NCBI GenBank assembly: GCA_903861125.1
Contig: CAIOTF010000018.1
Span: 1-64,000, forward strand
DNA length: 64,000 nucleotides
Direction: 5' to 3'
DNA from: an uncultured Ignavibacteriota bacterium
GTDB lineage: Bacteria > Bacteroidota > Ignavibacteria > UBA10030 > UBA8401
Positions 1 to 12,607 of the stretch are shown here, piece after piece. The notes beneath the pieces were generated by a model. It was not told the DNA's origin and made no database searches. It saw nothing but the letters and a program-made list of their open reading frames with translations. Both the position numbers and the translations under genes were made by a program. Every line of letters starts with the position of its first letter. Position 1 is the first letter of the stretch.

Positions 1-2298
<2,298 letters not shown>

Positions 2299-2437
2299 AA
2301 AAATCTTTATTGAATACCCATATACTTTGGTGCATCAATAAACTTGTTAAGACCACATATGAAAAGCGTCTACTCAAAGACTTTTTATTCGCGTAAACGA
2401 ATTACTACGTCTTGTTTCAACACTTCTTTTCAATTTG

Positions 2438-2447
2438 TCAAAGAACA
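2438..2447 (-). promoter_or_regulatory. boxA-like antitermination element in the 16S-23S spacer
   Basis: The minus strand reads TGTTCTTTGA between tRNA-Ala and 23S, close to the boxA consensus TGCTCTTTAACA bound by NusB/S10 in rRNA antitermination. The same ten bases occur in the 16S leader (4358-4367) and after the upstream promoter (4448-4457). Three identical copies in one operon make chance unlikely. The role is inferred from position and similarity. Confidence 0.65.
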
Positions 2448-2463
2448 ATAAAACAAAATCTTG

Positions 2464-2536
2464 TGGAGCTAAACGGGATCGAACCGTTAACCTCCTGCGT
2501 GCAAGGCAGGCGCTCTCCCAATTGAGCTATAGCCCC
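2464..2536 (-). tRNA. tRNA-Ala(TGC)
   Basis: A 73-nt cloverleaf on the minus strand. The acceptor arm GGGGCTA pairs with TAGCTCC (one G-T pair), the T-arm contains GGTTCGATCC, and the anticodon loop reads CTTGCAC, giving TGC (Ala). The CCA end is not encoded. It lies in the rRNA spacer between tRNA-Ile and 23S, the usual place. Confidence 0.97.
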
Positions 2537-2572
2537 ATAACCCTGTTAGCTAAAGTACTGAAAATTACAACG

Positions 2573-2646
<74 letters not shown>

Positions 2647-2666
2647 GGTAAACTACATGAACTTCA

Positions 2667-2704
2667 AAAATTTGTGTGTACGGAACAGTCAAGCTAGTCG
2701 TTTC
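2667..2704 (-). other. 3' arm of the predicted pre-16S rRNA processing stem
   Basis: The plus strand here reads AAAATTTGTGTGTACGG, then AACAGTCAAGCTAGTCGTTTCA. The minus-strand 16S leader at 4315-4358 reads almost the same, so in the minus-strand transcript the two regions are complementary and would pair across the whole 16S gene. Long stems of this kind bracket 16S and are cut by RNase III; an rnc gene is present at 21482-22264. The pairing is seen directly; cleavage is inferred. Confidence 0.75.
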
Positions 2705-2739
2705 AAAAGTTGAATATATTATACTCGCGTATAATAACT

Positions 2740-4274
<1,535 letters not shown>

Positions 4275-4314
4275 AATAAATTTCTTTATTTTCAACTGTG
4301 AGAATTTGTATAAA

Positions 4315-4358
4315 TGAAACGTCTAGTTTTGACTTGTTGAGCCGTACACACAAATTTT
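4315..4358 (-). other. 5' arm of the predicted pre-16S rRNA processing stem
   Basis: This leader segment lies 40-84 nt upstream of mature 16S. Its first 17 bases on the minus strand, AAAATTTGTGTGTACGG, are identical to the plus strand at 2667-2683, and similarity continues to a GTTTCA block on both sides. In the transcript the two arms form a long, slightly bulged stem enclosing 16S. Confidence 0.75.
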
Positions 4359-4367
4359 CAAAGAACA
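4358..4367 (-). promoter_or_regulatory. boxA-like element in the rRNA leader
   Basis: The minus strand reads TGTTCTTTGA, identical to copies at 2438-2447 and 4448-4457. It lies downstream of promoter P2, just before the processing stem, where a leader boxA is expected to load the antitermination complex. Confidence 0.65.
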
Positions 4368-4392
4368 ATTACCGTCGGTTTGTTTCCAAACG

Positions 4393-4428
4393 GGTTACAA
4401 ATATAACACAAAAATTACCGTTTGTCAA
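4393..4428 (-). promoter_or_regulatory. rRNA operon promoter P2
   Basis: On the minus strand TTGACA (4423-4428) and TATATT (4400-4405) are separated by exactly 17 bp, so both hexamers are at or near the sigma70 consensus. The predicted start is near 4393, about 119 nt before mature 16S. The same hexamers and spacing recur at P1, 76 bp upstream. Confidence 0.85.
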
Positions 4429-4447
4429 CCACCAATTTAAACTTTTC

Positions 4448-4457
4448 TCAAAGAACA
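4448..4457 (-). promoter_or_regulatory. boxA-like element downstream of P1
   Basis: A third copy of TGTTCTTTGA on the minus strand, between the P1 start and the P2 -35 box. Transcripts from P1 would carry two leader boxA copies and those from P2 only one. Confidence 0.5.
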
Positions 4458-4468
4458 TTACATTGAAG

Positions 4469-4504
4469 AGTTAATAATATAACATATGTTACCCGGCATG
4501 TCAA
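4469..4504 (-). promoter_or_regulatory. rRNA operon promoter P1
   Basis: On the minus strand TTGACA (4499-4504) and TATATT (4476-4481) are 17 bp apart, the same hexamers as P2. Tandem strong promoters are usual for rRNA operons. The region 4275-4641 holds only these rRNA control elements and the short upstream region of the divergent waaA gene. For waaA a TATACA -10-like box at 4612-4617 is visible but has no good -35. Confidence 0.82.
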
Positions 4505-4641
4505 GCTATTACTCATCTTCTTCATTAATTTAATTTAAGGAAGCTTGGCCGATACTTTCCAAACTGTGCATTAAAGACAAAATAGTCCTTTTCGTTGCAC
4601 TAAAAAATTGGTATACATATATTAGTAAAAATGAATCATCG

Positions 4642-5919
4642 ATGAACTTTTATTTGCTGCTCTACAATATCTTTGCTTTACCGTTCTTATGGTGTGTCTT
4701 TCATATCGCCGGTTTTTTTAACGCAAAAATTAAACGAGGAATACGCGGAAGAAAATATTTATTCCGTGACCTAAAAAAATACGCCGAAAGAAACCACGGC
4801 GCATCCAGGTTTTGGTTCCATTCATCTTCTCTCGGAGAATTTGAACAGGCAAAACCGATCATTTCGGCTATACGTAAAAATCATCCGCACATAGAAATTA
4901 TCGCCACATTTTTTTCACCTTCAGGTTTCGACAATTCAAAAAATTATAAAAATGCAAATGTCATTTCATACATTCCGTTCGATTCATATAAAAATGTAAC
5001 TCAATTTATTGATATCGTAAAACCAACCGTTGCAATCATGGTGCGATATGATATTTGGCCCAATATGATCTTTGCGCTTAAAAAACAAAATATTCCAATC
5101 GTCATCGCCAATGCAACGATGAAAGGGAATTCTCTTCGCAAAATTCCCTTCTTACTTCAGTTTCATCGTTCACTGTACGATTGTTTCAACTATATTCTGA
5201 CGGTATCACAGAATGATCAAATCTCATTTCAAGAATTTAAAACGACCCAGCCAGTGATTCGTGCAATCGGTGACACACGGTTTGATCAAGTGATGATGAG
5301 AAGCAGCGATGCAAGACAAAGACAATTATTGTCTCCTTCGCTAACAAAAAATAAAAAGGTCTTTATCGTCGGACAAAGTTGGGCGGAAGATGATGATGTT
5401 ATTATCCCCGTGCTGCTGAAGATTCAAAAAAACGAAGAATCGTTATTGACCATTATTGTACCGCATGAACCAACGATATCGCACCTGGAAGAACTGGAAT
5501 CGAAATTACTAGATAGGATTTCATTTATACGTTTTTCCGAGATGAACAACTATAACGATGAAAAGGTTATACTAATAGACAGCATCGGCGTACTTGTGGC
5601 ACTGTATCAATATGCAGATGTCGTGTATGTCGGCGGTAGCTTTCGGCAGGGAATCCATAACATACTCGAACCGGCTGTCTTTGATCTTCCTGTGATTTAT
5701 GGACCGAAACATACTAATTCCCAGGAAGCAGTGGACCTTGCGCGTCTTGGCGGCGGCTTTGTGATTGAGAATGAAAAAGAGCTCTACCGCACATTAAGAA
5801 CATTGCTGGAGAATAGTGCTGACCGTGAACGCGCCGGCCGCATTTCAGGAGATTTTGTCCGCGAACACTGCGGCGCGACAGAGCGTTTTCTGCATTTCCT
5901 AAAACCGTATTTGAACTAA
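4642..5919 (+). CDS. waaA: 3-deoxy-D-manno-octulosonic acid transferase
   Basis: 425 residues, the normal length for this GT30 enzyme, which adds Kdo from CMP-Kdo to lipid A precursors at the inner face of the cytoplasmic membrane. The N-terminal hydrophobic stretch (about residues 3-25) is the expected membrane anchor. The family motif HSSSLGEFEQAKP holds the catalytic Glu, and VRYDIWPN and YVGGSFRQGIHNILEP are typical of the acceptor and donor domains. The gene implies an LPS-containing outer membrane. The upstream ATG at 4631 meets an immediate stop, so 4642 is the start, though without a clear ribosome binding site. The stop codon directly abuts the priA start. Confidence 0.93.
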   Translation: MNFYLLLYNIFALPFLWCVFHIAGFFNAKIKRGIRGRKYLFRDLKKYAERNHGASRFWFHSSSLGEFEQAKPIISAIRKNHPHIEIIATFFSPSGFDNSKNYKNANVISYIPFDSYKNVTQFIDIVKPTVAIMVRYDIWPNMIFALKKQNIPIVIANATMKGNSLRKIPFLLQFHRSLYDCFNYILTVSQNDQISFQEFKTTQPVIRAIGDTRFDQVMMRSSDARQRQLLSPSLTKNKKVFIVGQSWAEDDDVIIPVLLKIQKNEESLLTIIVPHEPTISHLEELESKLLDRISFIRFSEMNNYNDEKVILIDSIGVLVALYQYADVVYVGGSFRQGIHNILEPAVFDLPVIYGPKHTNSQEAVDLARLGGGFVIENEKELYRTLRTLLENSADRERAGRISGDFVREHCGATERFLHFLKPYLN

Positions 5920-8409
5920 ATGACTTTCAAACTTATCGATGTTGCACTCCCCGTTCCTCTGCCGCAATTATTTACCTATGGTGTTCCGGAACAATTTGAG
6001 ACTGTCGTTACCCGAGGAACAGCCGTTGTAGTCCCGTTCGGCAAGAAAGTACTGACCGGAATTGTCGTTGGTTTTCCAAAAGACAAACCAAATTTTACCA
6101 TTAAACAGATCACGGGTATTGCCGATCTTCAACCGATCATCAGTGATGCTGATATATCACTCTCTGAATGGATATCCGATTATTACAACACTCCCCTTGG
6201 AGAGACTATACGCCTCTTTCTTCCGGCAGGATTCAGCCAAACAAGTAAGCGGTTAGTAAGTTTATCGGACGCGTTCCCGGGAGGAAAGACTTTTTCGGTG
6301 CAGCAGCGAAAAATCATAGACTCTCTCGGCAGCGGACCGCTGACACTGATGCAATTACAAAAAAAGTCGGGGATAAAGAACATTTATGCGCTTGTGAATG
6401 AACTCTCCTCGATTGGGGCAATCTCAATGGAGGAACAGGCATCCAGAAAACCACGGTCAAAAAAAGAGTGGTATTTTTCGAAGCCACGGCATGACGATCC
6501 GACGAATTTCCGGAGTAAAAAGCAGAAAGAAGTCTGGGATGCTATCGAATCTTTACCAAACGAAGATGTTAATGTTAAACAATTTCTGAAGTCTCATTCA
6601 TTTTCTTTGGCAAACCTCAAAAGTCTTGCGCAGCAGAACTTTATCTCACTCTTTCAAGTAGATGTCGATCGAACAACACCATTCGTGATTGATGAACATA
6701 TTGCGAAAAGCCTTACCATAAAGTTAAACGATGATCAAACCGGTTCGGTCCGTCAGATAACGACGGCGATGGATAAGAATCTTTCCGCCGCTTTTTTACT
6801 ATATGGTATCACTGGCAGCGGGAAGACACAAGTATATATCGAATCAATCCGGCACGCGCTTTCCCAGAACAAAACGGCAATTGTATTGATTCCGGAAATC
6901 TCTTTGACACCGCAGACAGTAAAACGATTTCAAGTGCATTTTGGCGACCTTGTGGTGTGGATGCACAGTAAAATGTCCGACGGTGAACGTTATGATGCAT
7001 GGCGTTTGACGAGAGAAGGAAAATTCAAGATCGTTATTGGACCACGTTCTGCGCTCTTTGCTCCACTGAAAAATATCGGCCTTATAATAGTGGACGAGGA
7101 ACACGAATCTTCATATAAACAATTTGATGCCAATCCGCGGTACAATGCCCGGGATGTTGCGATCATGCGTGCTGCGCTGCATAACGCGGTTACAGTATTA
7201 GGTTCCGCAACACCGTCCCTTGAATCGTATACAAATGCATTGAATGATAAATACACTTTACTTACGCTTCCAGAACGAGCTGATAATGCCGTTCTGCCGC
7301 CGGTGCGGATTGTGAATATGGTGGATGAACGAAAGCGCTTGTATGCCGATGCTAAAATTAGAGCGAAGGAGGAAGGGAAAAAGGCATTTGAAAATCTTTC
7401 CCGTAGCATATCAACTGTGCTGGAATTGAAGATCCGCGACCGGCTGGAGAAGAAAGAAGGGATCATTCTTCTGCAGAACAGACGCGGATTTGCGCCATTT
7501 ATCGAATGTACTTCCTGCGGTCATGTTGAACAATGCGATCAATGCAATGTAACCATGACGTACCATGCCACGCAAAAACATATGCGCTGCCACTATTGTG
7601 GAAAAGTGAAACCAGCACCAACCGTTTGTTCTCAGTGCGGCGGATTTGAGTTTTCTTTGAACGGTTTTGGAACACAGCGCGTTGAACAAGAACTGACTGC
7701 TCTTTTCCCCGATGCCATCATCATGCGGATGGATATGGATACGACCTCAAAAAAAGGGTCGCACGAGAAGATACTGCGGCAATTTGGAGAAGGGGGTGCA
7801 GACATTTTGCTTGGAACACAAATGGTGGCAAAAGGATTAGATTTCCCGAGGGTCACGCTCGTTGGGGTGATTTCGGCCGACACACAGATGATGCTTCCTG
7901 ATTTTCGTTCCGCTGAAAAAACATTTCAACTGCTGACCCAAGTTGCCGGACGTGCCGGGCGAAGCGTACTTGCCGGCGAAGTGATCATTCAAACATCTCA
8001 GCCGGGCCATTATGCGCTGAAACATGTTCAAGAACACGACTTTATCGGTTTCTATAATGAAGAGATCGAATTCCGTAAAGCAATCAATTACCCCCCTTTC
8101 TCAAGAGTGATCGTCGTAGAGTTCAAGGGAAAGAATGAAAAGCATGTTGAGCAACTGGCCATTGCTTTTGGGAAGACATTGTTTTCACTGCTGAATAGGG
8201 ATTCAATCCTTGGACCGTCGCCTGCTGTACTCTCAAAAATCAAAAATGAGTATCGTTGGCAGATTATTATCAAGGCAAATAAAGAGGGGGATAAAAACGG
8301 GACACGCGCCAGGCATTCCGTAGCGCGTGTCGTTCAGCAGGTTCAGCGGCAGTCAGCAACACTCAACGTAAAGATCATCGTTGACGTTGATCCGACGGGA
8401 ATATTATGA
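5920..8409 (+). CDS. priA: Primosomal protein N' (replication restart helicase PriA)
   Basis: 829 residues. PriA reloads the replisome at stalled forks. The N-terminal DNA-binding domain is followed by a superfamily 2 helicase core with Walker A GITGSGKT at residues 296-303 and Walker B DEEH at 392-395. Helicase motif III GSATPS and motifs V-VI (GTQMVAKGLDFPRVTLV, QVAGRAGR) are present. The zinc-binding insert begins at Cys530 (CTSC, CDQC, CHYC, CSQC: eight cysteines). The ATG follows the waaA stop with no gap, suggesting co-transcription. The gene runs convergently into the Yip1-like gene with no space for a terminator. Confidence 0.96.
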   Translation: MTFKLIDVALPVPLPQLFTYGVPEQFETVVTRGTAVVVPFGKKVLTGIVVGFPKDKPNFTIKQITGIADLQPIISDADISLSEWISDYYNTPLGETIRLFLPAGFSQTSKRLVSLSDAFPGGKTFSVQQRKIIDSLGSGPLTLMQLQKKSGIKNIYALVNELSSIGAISMEEQASRKPRSKKEWYFSKPRHDDPTNFRSKKQKEVWDAIESLPNEDVNVKQFLKSHSFSLANLKSLAQQNFISLFQVDVDRTTPFVIDEHIAKSLTIKLNDDQTGSVRQITTAMDKNLSAAFLLYGITGSGKTQVYIESIRHALSQNKTAIVLIPEISLTPQTVKRFQVHFGDLVVWMHSKMSDGERYDAWRLTREGKFKIVIGPRSALFAPLKNIGLIIVDEEHESSYKQFDANPRYNARDVAIMRAALHNAVTVLGSATPSLESYTNALNDKYTLLTLPERADNAVLPPVRIVNMVDERKRLYADAKIRAKEEGKKAFENLSRSISTVLELKIRDRLEKKEGIILLQNRRGFAPFIECTSCGHVEQCDQCNVTMTYHATQKHMRCHYCGKVKPAPTVCSQCGGFEFSLNGFGTQRVEQELTALFPDAIIMRMDMDTTSKKGSHEKILRQFGEGGADILLGTQMVAKGLDFPRVTLVGVISADTQMMLPDFRSAEKTFQLLTQVAGRAGRSVLAGEVIIQTSQPGHYALKHVQEHDFIGFYNEEIEFRKAINYPPFSRVIVVEFKGKNEKHVEQLAIAFGKTLFSLLNRDSILGPSPAVLSKIKNEYRWQIIIKANKEGDKNGTRARHSVARVVQQVQRQSATLNVKIIVDVDPTGIL

Positions 8410-9174
8410 TTACATCCCAAATCCAAAGTCGATAAATACTTTCATCAACGTCCACACCACCCAAATTCCGCCAACAACTCCGATCGATTTACCGAGGGCA
8501 GTATTCCACACTTTTGAAAGTCCTACGCTGATAACAAACATTGACCAAAACTCAAATACATTCAATGCCGCAAGAAGTTTGTGCGTCTTATTCATCGGAT
8601 CGAAATCCGAGATCAATAATGTCGGACTTAATGAAGCATAGATTGACCCCATAGCAACAACAATCACCATTGTCATCAACGATGCAACAGCTGAAACAAA
8701 GAATGATAGACCGACAACTTCAATCACCTTTGAATATGTCACCGGCGATTTATAGAAAAGTTTCCCGGCTGCAAAATACACACCCGAGTATGCAAATAAT
8801 GAAAATGTTCCGGCCAATGCAACACCGACAGCGCCAAAAACCAAGAACATCGGCGATCCGGCTTTTACGGGATTACGTTCAATAGCAGCATCCATTTGTT
8901 CCTGGGTCATTTTCCCATCGGCAACTCTTTTTTGCAAGGCTTTCAACTGTCCTTCAGCCATTTGGTCCTGAATGGGGGGTTGTGAAAAGACGACGAATGT
9001 GAAAATAATCCCTATGATGATTGTCAGCAGAAGTGGCATACCCCAATTTACTTTTTTTGGTTCGGCACCTACAATACTCTGATATACTTCGCCCGGTGAC
9101 GACAGAATTCCAACAAATTTATCCGTTATGGACATTTCATTTGTAGATTCAGGCGTAATAAATTGTTCCGGCAT
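8410..9174 (-). CDS. Yip1-family integral membrane protein
   Basis: 254 residues with about five hydrophobic segments: near residues 47-66, 118-142, 160-190, 210-230 and 232-250. A charged, soluble loop (about 75-105) separates the first two. The layout and the early 'ITDKFVGILSSPGEVY' segment fit the Yip1/YIP1-domain membrane proteins, whose bacterial function is unknown. The start at 9174 is chosen because AAAGGAG lies 7-8 nt upstream; a longer reading frame to 9300 has no such signal and reads through the terminator at 9253-9285. The stop abuts that of priA in convergent orientation. Confidence 0.72.
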   Translation of the reverse strand: MPEQFITPESTNEMSITDKFVGILSSPGEVYQSIVGAEPKKVNWGMPLLLTIIIGIIFTFVVFSQPPIQDQMAEGQLKALQKRVADGKMTQEQMDAAIERNPVKAGSPMFLVFGAVGVALAGTFSLFAYSGVYFAAGKLFYKSPVTYSKVIEVVGLSFFVSAVASLMTMVIVVAMGSIYASLSPTLLISDFDPMNKTHKLLAALNVFEFWSMFVISVGLSKVWNTALGKSIGVVGGIWVVWTLMKVFIDFGFGM

Positions 9175-9252
9175 AGCATGACTCCTTTCAAATAGTGAAG
9201 AATTCGTTGGTAGTTTAAGAAATGAAAAGCGCAGTATCAAATAGAATTTTAC

Positions 9253-9285
9253 AAAAAAGGACAGAAGCAATTCTGTCCTTTTTTT
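9253..9285 (-). terminator. Intrinsic terminator after the M14 carboxypeptidase gene
   Basis: A perfect 8-bp stem GGACAGAA/TTCTGTCC closes a GCAA tetraloop. It has six A on the left and seven T on the right, so it could work in both directions. On the minus strand it ends the carboxypeptidase transcript and separates it from the Yip1-like gene. Confidence 0.88.
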
Positions 9286-9308
9286 AACGTCCAACTGCAA
9301 TATTATGT

Positions 9309-10526
9309 CTATTTTTTCATTTTCTTTAGTAGTTCATCAACATTCACAATATCGTTCATTTCAACCGATCTGCCGTCGATCGTTCTTCCTTCACCATTCC
9401 ATTTTTCATGTGCAAAAAAGACGGAAAGATCGCCATAATCTACCACTCTTCCTTCCCACCGCGTACCCGAAGAATCCCTCACCTCTTCTTTATTGATCGC
9501 AATATCGGCTACGAGCGCAGGCCTACCGTCTGAGAAAGTGACGGTGATTTTTTCGATGATGATGTCGAAAAGATTGCGCGTGTTCATGGGAAGATGTTCG
9601 TACGCATCGGTGCCGGTCTTCTCAATTTCTTTTGTTGAAATGGAATGGAACACAGATAGTAATCCCACACAATTCAATTTGCGGATGAACATTTTTTCCG
9701 GATCATTCTTCCAACCGCCGCTTTCAATCAGCACTACACTTGTTCCCCATTTTTGGATGTTATCTCCAAACGCACGCGGCTCGAATGTATCGTCATATTT
9801 TCCGATATGGTCCGGCGTAAATTGCTGAAGCACCAGCGTCAATTGCGATGCAACTTTCTTTGCACGCATTCGGACATTATTATCATTCTTTTCGACATTA
9901 TATGCCGGAGCCAGCAATGAGATCACCGCAACGGTACCTTTTTCGCCGACTGAGTATCGCGGATCCTGGTCGTGCAGATTGAATCCGATCTCCGGATTAT
10001 ATTTGTCCCTGACCGCCTTTAAGATACGAGCTTCCGGAGTCTGTAAGCGGAGAGCATCGCGGTTCATGTCGATCCCCTGCGATGTGCGCCGCTGGAAACG
10101 CTCGGCACCATCCGGATTGAGCATTGGGATAATGAGAAGCGTAGTTTCCGAAAGTATCTTTTTCACTTCGGCAGTATTTTTGTTCAGCAAAATATAATTC
10201 AGCAGATCAAGCAATCCCATCGTTGCGGTCGGTTCATCGCCGTGCATCTGCGACCATAGAAAGATCTTAGTTTTACCGGTACCGATCTTCAACAGATTGA
10301 TGGAACGGTTTTCTGCGGAACTTCCGACCTGCTCCATTATGGCCATGTTGCCCAGTGACTTTGTCAGTGTTCCGAGATGCGTCATCAGCTCAGCATGCTT
10401 GAATCTGCGGGAGGAAATACCATTGAATTTATAACTGTCGTATGTATCAAACAGAGTTTTTGAGAACTGTGAGTCTGCAACGTTTGTTATCATAACAAAT
10501 GCCAAAAGGATAATAATGTTTTTCAT
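9309..10526 (-). CDS. Secreted M14-family zinc carboxypeptidase
   Basis: 405 residues with an N-terminal signal peptide (MKNIIILLAFVMITNVADS). The M14 zinc site is present: His95 and Glu98 in MHGDE, and His185 in NLHDQ. The substrate-binding NPDG...DMNRD segment (Asn155, Arg156) and a candidate catalytic Glu268 in VVLIESGGW are also seen. The last ~90 residues form a separate β-rich tail. It probably trims C-terminal residues from peptides, or peptidoglycan peptides, in the periplasm or outside the cell. It is monocistronic between terminators at 9253-9285 and 10543-10580. The ATG start at 10526 gives a good signal peptide but has only a weak ribosome binding site. Confidence 0.88.
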   Translation of the reverse strand: MKNIIILLAFVMITNVADSQFSKTLFDTYDSYKFNGISSRRFKHAELMTHLGTLTKSLGNMAIMEQVGSSAENRSINLLKIGTGKTKIFLWSQMHGDEPTATMGLLDLLNYILLNKNTAEVKKILSETTLLIIPMLNPDGAERFQRRTSQGIDMNRDALRLQTPEARILKAVRDKYNPEIGFNLHDQDPRYSVGEKGTVAVISLLAPAYNVEKNDNNVRMRAKKVASQLTLVLQQFTPDHIGKYDDTFEPRAFGDNIQKWGTSVVLIESGGWKNDPEKMFIRKLNCVGLLSVFHSISTKEIEKTGTDAYEHLPMNTRNLFDIIIEKITVTFSDGRPALVADIAINKEEVRDSSGTRWEGRVVDYGDLSVFFAHEKWNGEGRTIDGRSVEMNDIVNVDELLKKMKK

Positions 10527-10542
10527 AAATACTCATACAAAT

Positions 10543-10580
10543 AAAAAATCCCGCCGTGTTTGTGAAAGCACAGCGGGATT
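10543..10580 (-). terminator. Intrinsic terminator after the T9SS cargo gene
   Basis: The minus strand forms a stem AATCCCGCTGTG/CACGGCGGGATT (one mismatch) with a short loop, followed by six T. It lies 73 nt past the stop of the T9SS protein and just before the carboxypeptidase start. Confidence 0.85.
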
Positions 10581-10652
10581 AGTGTACCAAAAAATTACCT
10601 CAATAACATCACCACAGAAAAAAAATGCGGTATTGTTGTTTGACTGACAGGA

Positions 10653-12386
10653 TTATTTAAGCAGCACCATTCGTTTCGTATCGCTGAATGAGCGTCCATC
10701 GCTTAATCGAGCCGTCACCCGATAGAGGTACACACCGCTTGCCGCTTTTAAACCGGAAACATTCGAGGCATTCCACATTATTGCATTGTAACCCTGCTGT
10801 GCTTCACCGTTAAACAGTTCGCTGACAATATTTCCAAGAATATCATAAACAATGACCGTTACAGCCGCATGTACTGGCAGCGTATAGCTGATCAGCGTTG
10901 AAGGATTGAAAGGATTTGGATAGTTCTGATTCAAGGAAAATTCGACCGGCAATCCATCTTTACTAACAGACGATGCATTCTGCACCGTTACTGTGTCGTA
11001 TCCTTTCGTTATACGGGTTACTACCGTGCCGGCCCGCGGAGGAGCTATCATAAAGATCTCTTCATTTGCATTTTCAAACCAAACAATATTTCCAGCCCAA
11101 TCAAGCGCGATATCAGCATTGGTGTTATTATTTCCTCCAATGCTGCCCGGCACATCACCGGACTTAAATATTCGTTTTGCTTCAGGAAATGCACCGTCGA
11201 TGTCGGTAATCTGATGGATTCCCAGATTCAAGGTATCTGAACCGTTAAGTCCCCGGATACTATAATACATCGTATCATCAGAAGCAGAATTTTTGTCCGG
11301 TCCGTGCTTAAGTGCAAAACAGACTGGTAAACCAGTTGAGTGCACAATAGAAAAAGCAGCATCGACCCGTTTTTTTGGAAGTGTGCCAGTAATATCGTAC
11401 CGCTCCACATATCCCGGGGTCGTTCCTGACGCGCCGGTCCTCAGCGAAACAAACATAAAACCGTCATCATCAAGAATCACGTCGCGGACATAAGCGCCAA
11501 ACGAACCAACCAGTTCAAGAGCTGTTGTCAACGTATCACTTGTTCCAATGTTTGCTCTCCAAACGACAGTATCGGCGGCAATATAGAGTTTCAGGTTGGC
11601 ACCTTCTCCGAGTGTATACAATCCGCGTGGCGAGGTAATATTCCTAATGATAATTTTGGGAACGGCTGAGTCATTATCCATTCTTGTTATAAAACTTCCG
11701 CCATTACTGACCTGGTAGATCCTTCCTTTACTGTCGACGGCTGTGGTCCACGGTGCTGTGCCACCCCAATCAAACGTTCCTCCGTTTGCTGTACCTAATG
11801 TTTGCATCAATATCGGATGCCCTGTGTCAGATCCTGCAAATGATCCGTCAGGATTATACCGAAGTGTTCCCGTCCTATATCCGTCATTATTTCCGGGATC
11901 GGAACAACTTGCGTACCAATATCCAAAACCGCGTGTGTCCATATTATTATTGACATCCAACCCGCGGGTATAGATCCCCCGTGCGATCGGAGTCGGCGGC
12001 ACATCGGCAGTCTGCTGAAAATAATATGCAAAGTATGTATCAGCAGAGTGCGGTTTCTGAGTTGCCTGAAGTTTCACATAATATTTTTGACCAAGCACTG
12101 CTCCGGTACCATCCCATGTTATTGAATTTGGTCCTCTTCCTTGCGAAGATGAAACAACCGAAGCGGTCACGGCATTCGTTGATGCATTGTACACTTTCAA
12201 TTCAACGGATGCCGCAGTGTCATTGAGGATATATGACACTTTCATACCGGTTCCATCGGTGAACTTTCCGTCAAACGGGCTTCCATTGGGATTGCTGATC
12301 TTAATCCGCGAAGCAAAGACATCGGCATAGACAATGCCCGAAATGACCAACACCAAAACAGCAATAACAATAGCAATTTTTTTCAT
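10653..12386 (-). CDS. T9SS-exported surface protein with Ig-like and propeller-like regions
   Basis: 577 residues. A signal peptide (residues 1-21) is followed by a FlgD-like Ig domain (about 30-115). A long central region (about 130-480) has repeated β-strand blocks of the NHL/propeller kind. The C-terminal type A sorting domain (about 490-577) begins QNYPNPFNPST and ends with KRMVLLK. That domain directs proteins through the type IX secretion system to the cell surface, where it is usually cleaved. The start is supported by GGAGG 5-9 nt upstream. Its ligand or substrate cannot be told from sequence. Confidence 0.85.
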   Translation of the reverse strand: MKKIAIVIAVLVLVISGIVYADVFASRIKISNPNGSPFDGKFTDGTGMKVSYILNDTAASVELKVYNASTNAVTASVVSSSQGRGPNSITWDGTGAVLGQKYYVKLQATQKPHSADTYFAYYFQQTADVPPTPIARGIYTRGLDVNNNMDTRGFGYWYASCSDPGNNDGYRTGTLRYNPDGSFAGSDTGHPILMQTLGTANGGTFDWGGTAPWTTAVDSKGRIYQVSNGGSFITRMDNDSAVPKIIIRNITSPRGLYTLGEGANLKLYIAADTVVWRANIGTSDTLTTALELVGSFGAYVRDVILDDDGFMFVSLRTGASGTTPGYVERYDITGTLPKKRVDAAFSIVHSTGLPVCFALKHGPDKNSASDDTMYYSIRGLNGSDTLNLGIHQITDIDGAFPEAKRIFKSGDVPGSIGGNNNTNADIALDWAGNIVWFENANEEIFMIAPPRAGTVVTRITKGYDTVTVQNASSVSKDGLPVEFSLNQNYPNPFNPSTLISYTLPVHAAVTVIVYDILGNIVSELFNGEAQQGYNAIMWNASNVSGLKAASGVYLYRVTARLSDGRSFSDTKRMVLLK

Positions 12387-12508
12387 GCTTCCTCCAGCCT
12401 GGTTTAATAAAAATGTGAATTGGGTTTACTAATGTCCGTTTGAATTTATAATCAGAGAATATAGTCTGTTTACCACAAAATCGCAATAAAAGCAAAAAAA
12501 AAGTTGTC

Positions 12509-12541
12509 TTTGGGATTTTACCCATAATTTTCGTATTTTTA
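12509..12541 (+). promoter_or_regulatory. Possible Bacteroidota-type promoter upstream of tig
   Basis: TTTG (12509-12512) and TATTTTTA (12534-12541) are 21 bp apart, close to the Bacteroidota -33/-7 pattern TTTG...TAnnTTTG. It is the only candidate between the divergent T9SS gene and tig. The last base of the -7 element departs from consensus, so this is tentative. Confidence 0.4.
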
Positions 12542-12552
12542 CTGACATTTTG

Positions 12553-12578
12553 AATCCCGATCAGTCGGGATTTTTTTT
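12553..12578 (+). terminator. Terminator-like hairpin in the tig leader
   Basis: A perfect 8-bp stem AATCCCGA/TCGGGATT with a 4-nt TCAG loop is followed by eight T on the plus strand. No plus-strand gene lies upstream (priA is the nearest, over 4 kb away, with three minus-strand genes in between). It is therefore either in the 5' leader of tig or shields tig from antisense or read-through transcription. It is well formed as a hairpin; its role is open. Confidence 0.65.
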
Positions 12579-12607
12579 CTCCAACAGAATAAGTAAGGAG
12601 TTTTTCA

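Noticed and set aside
6990-7466. 158-residue minus-strand frame inside priA
   Set aside because: It is antisense to the conserved helicase core; no ribosome binding site and Ser/Arg-rich shadow composition.
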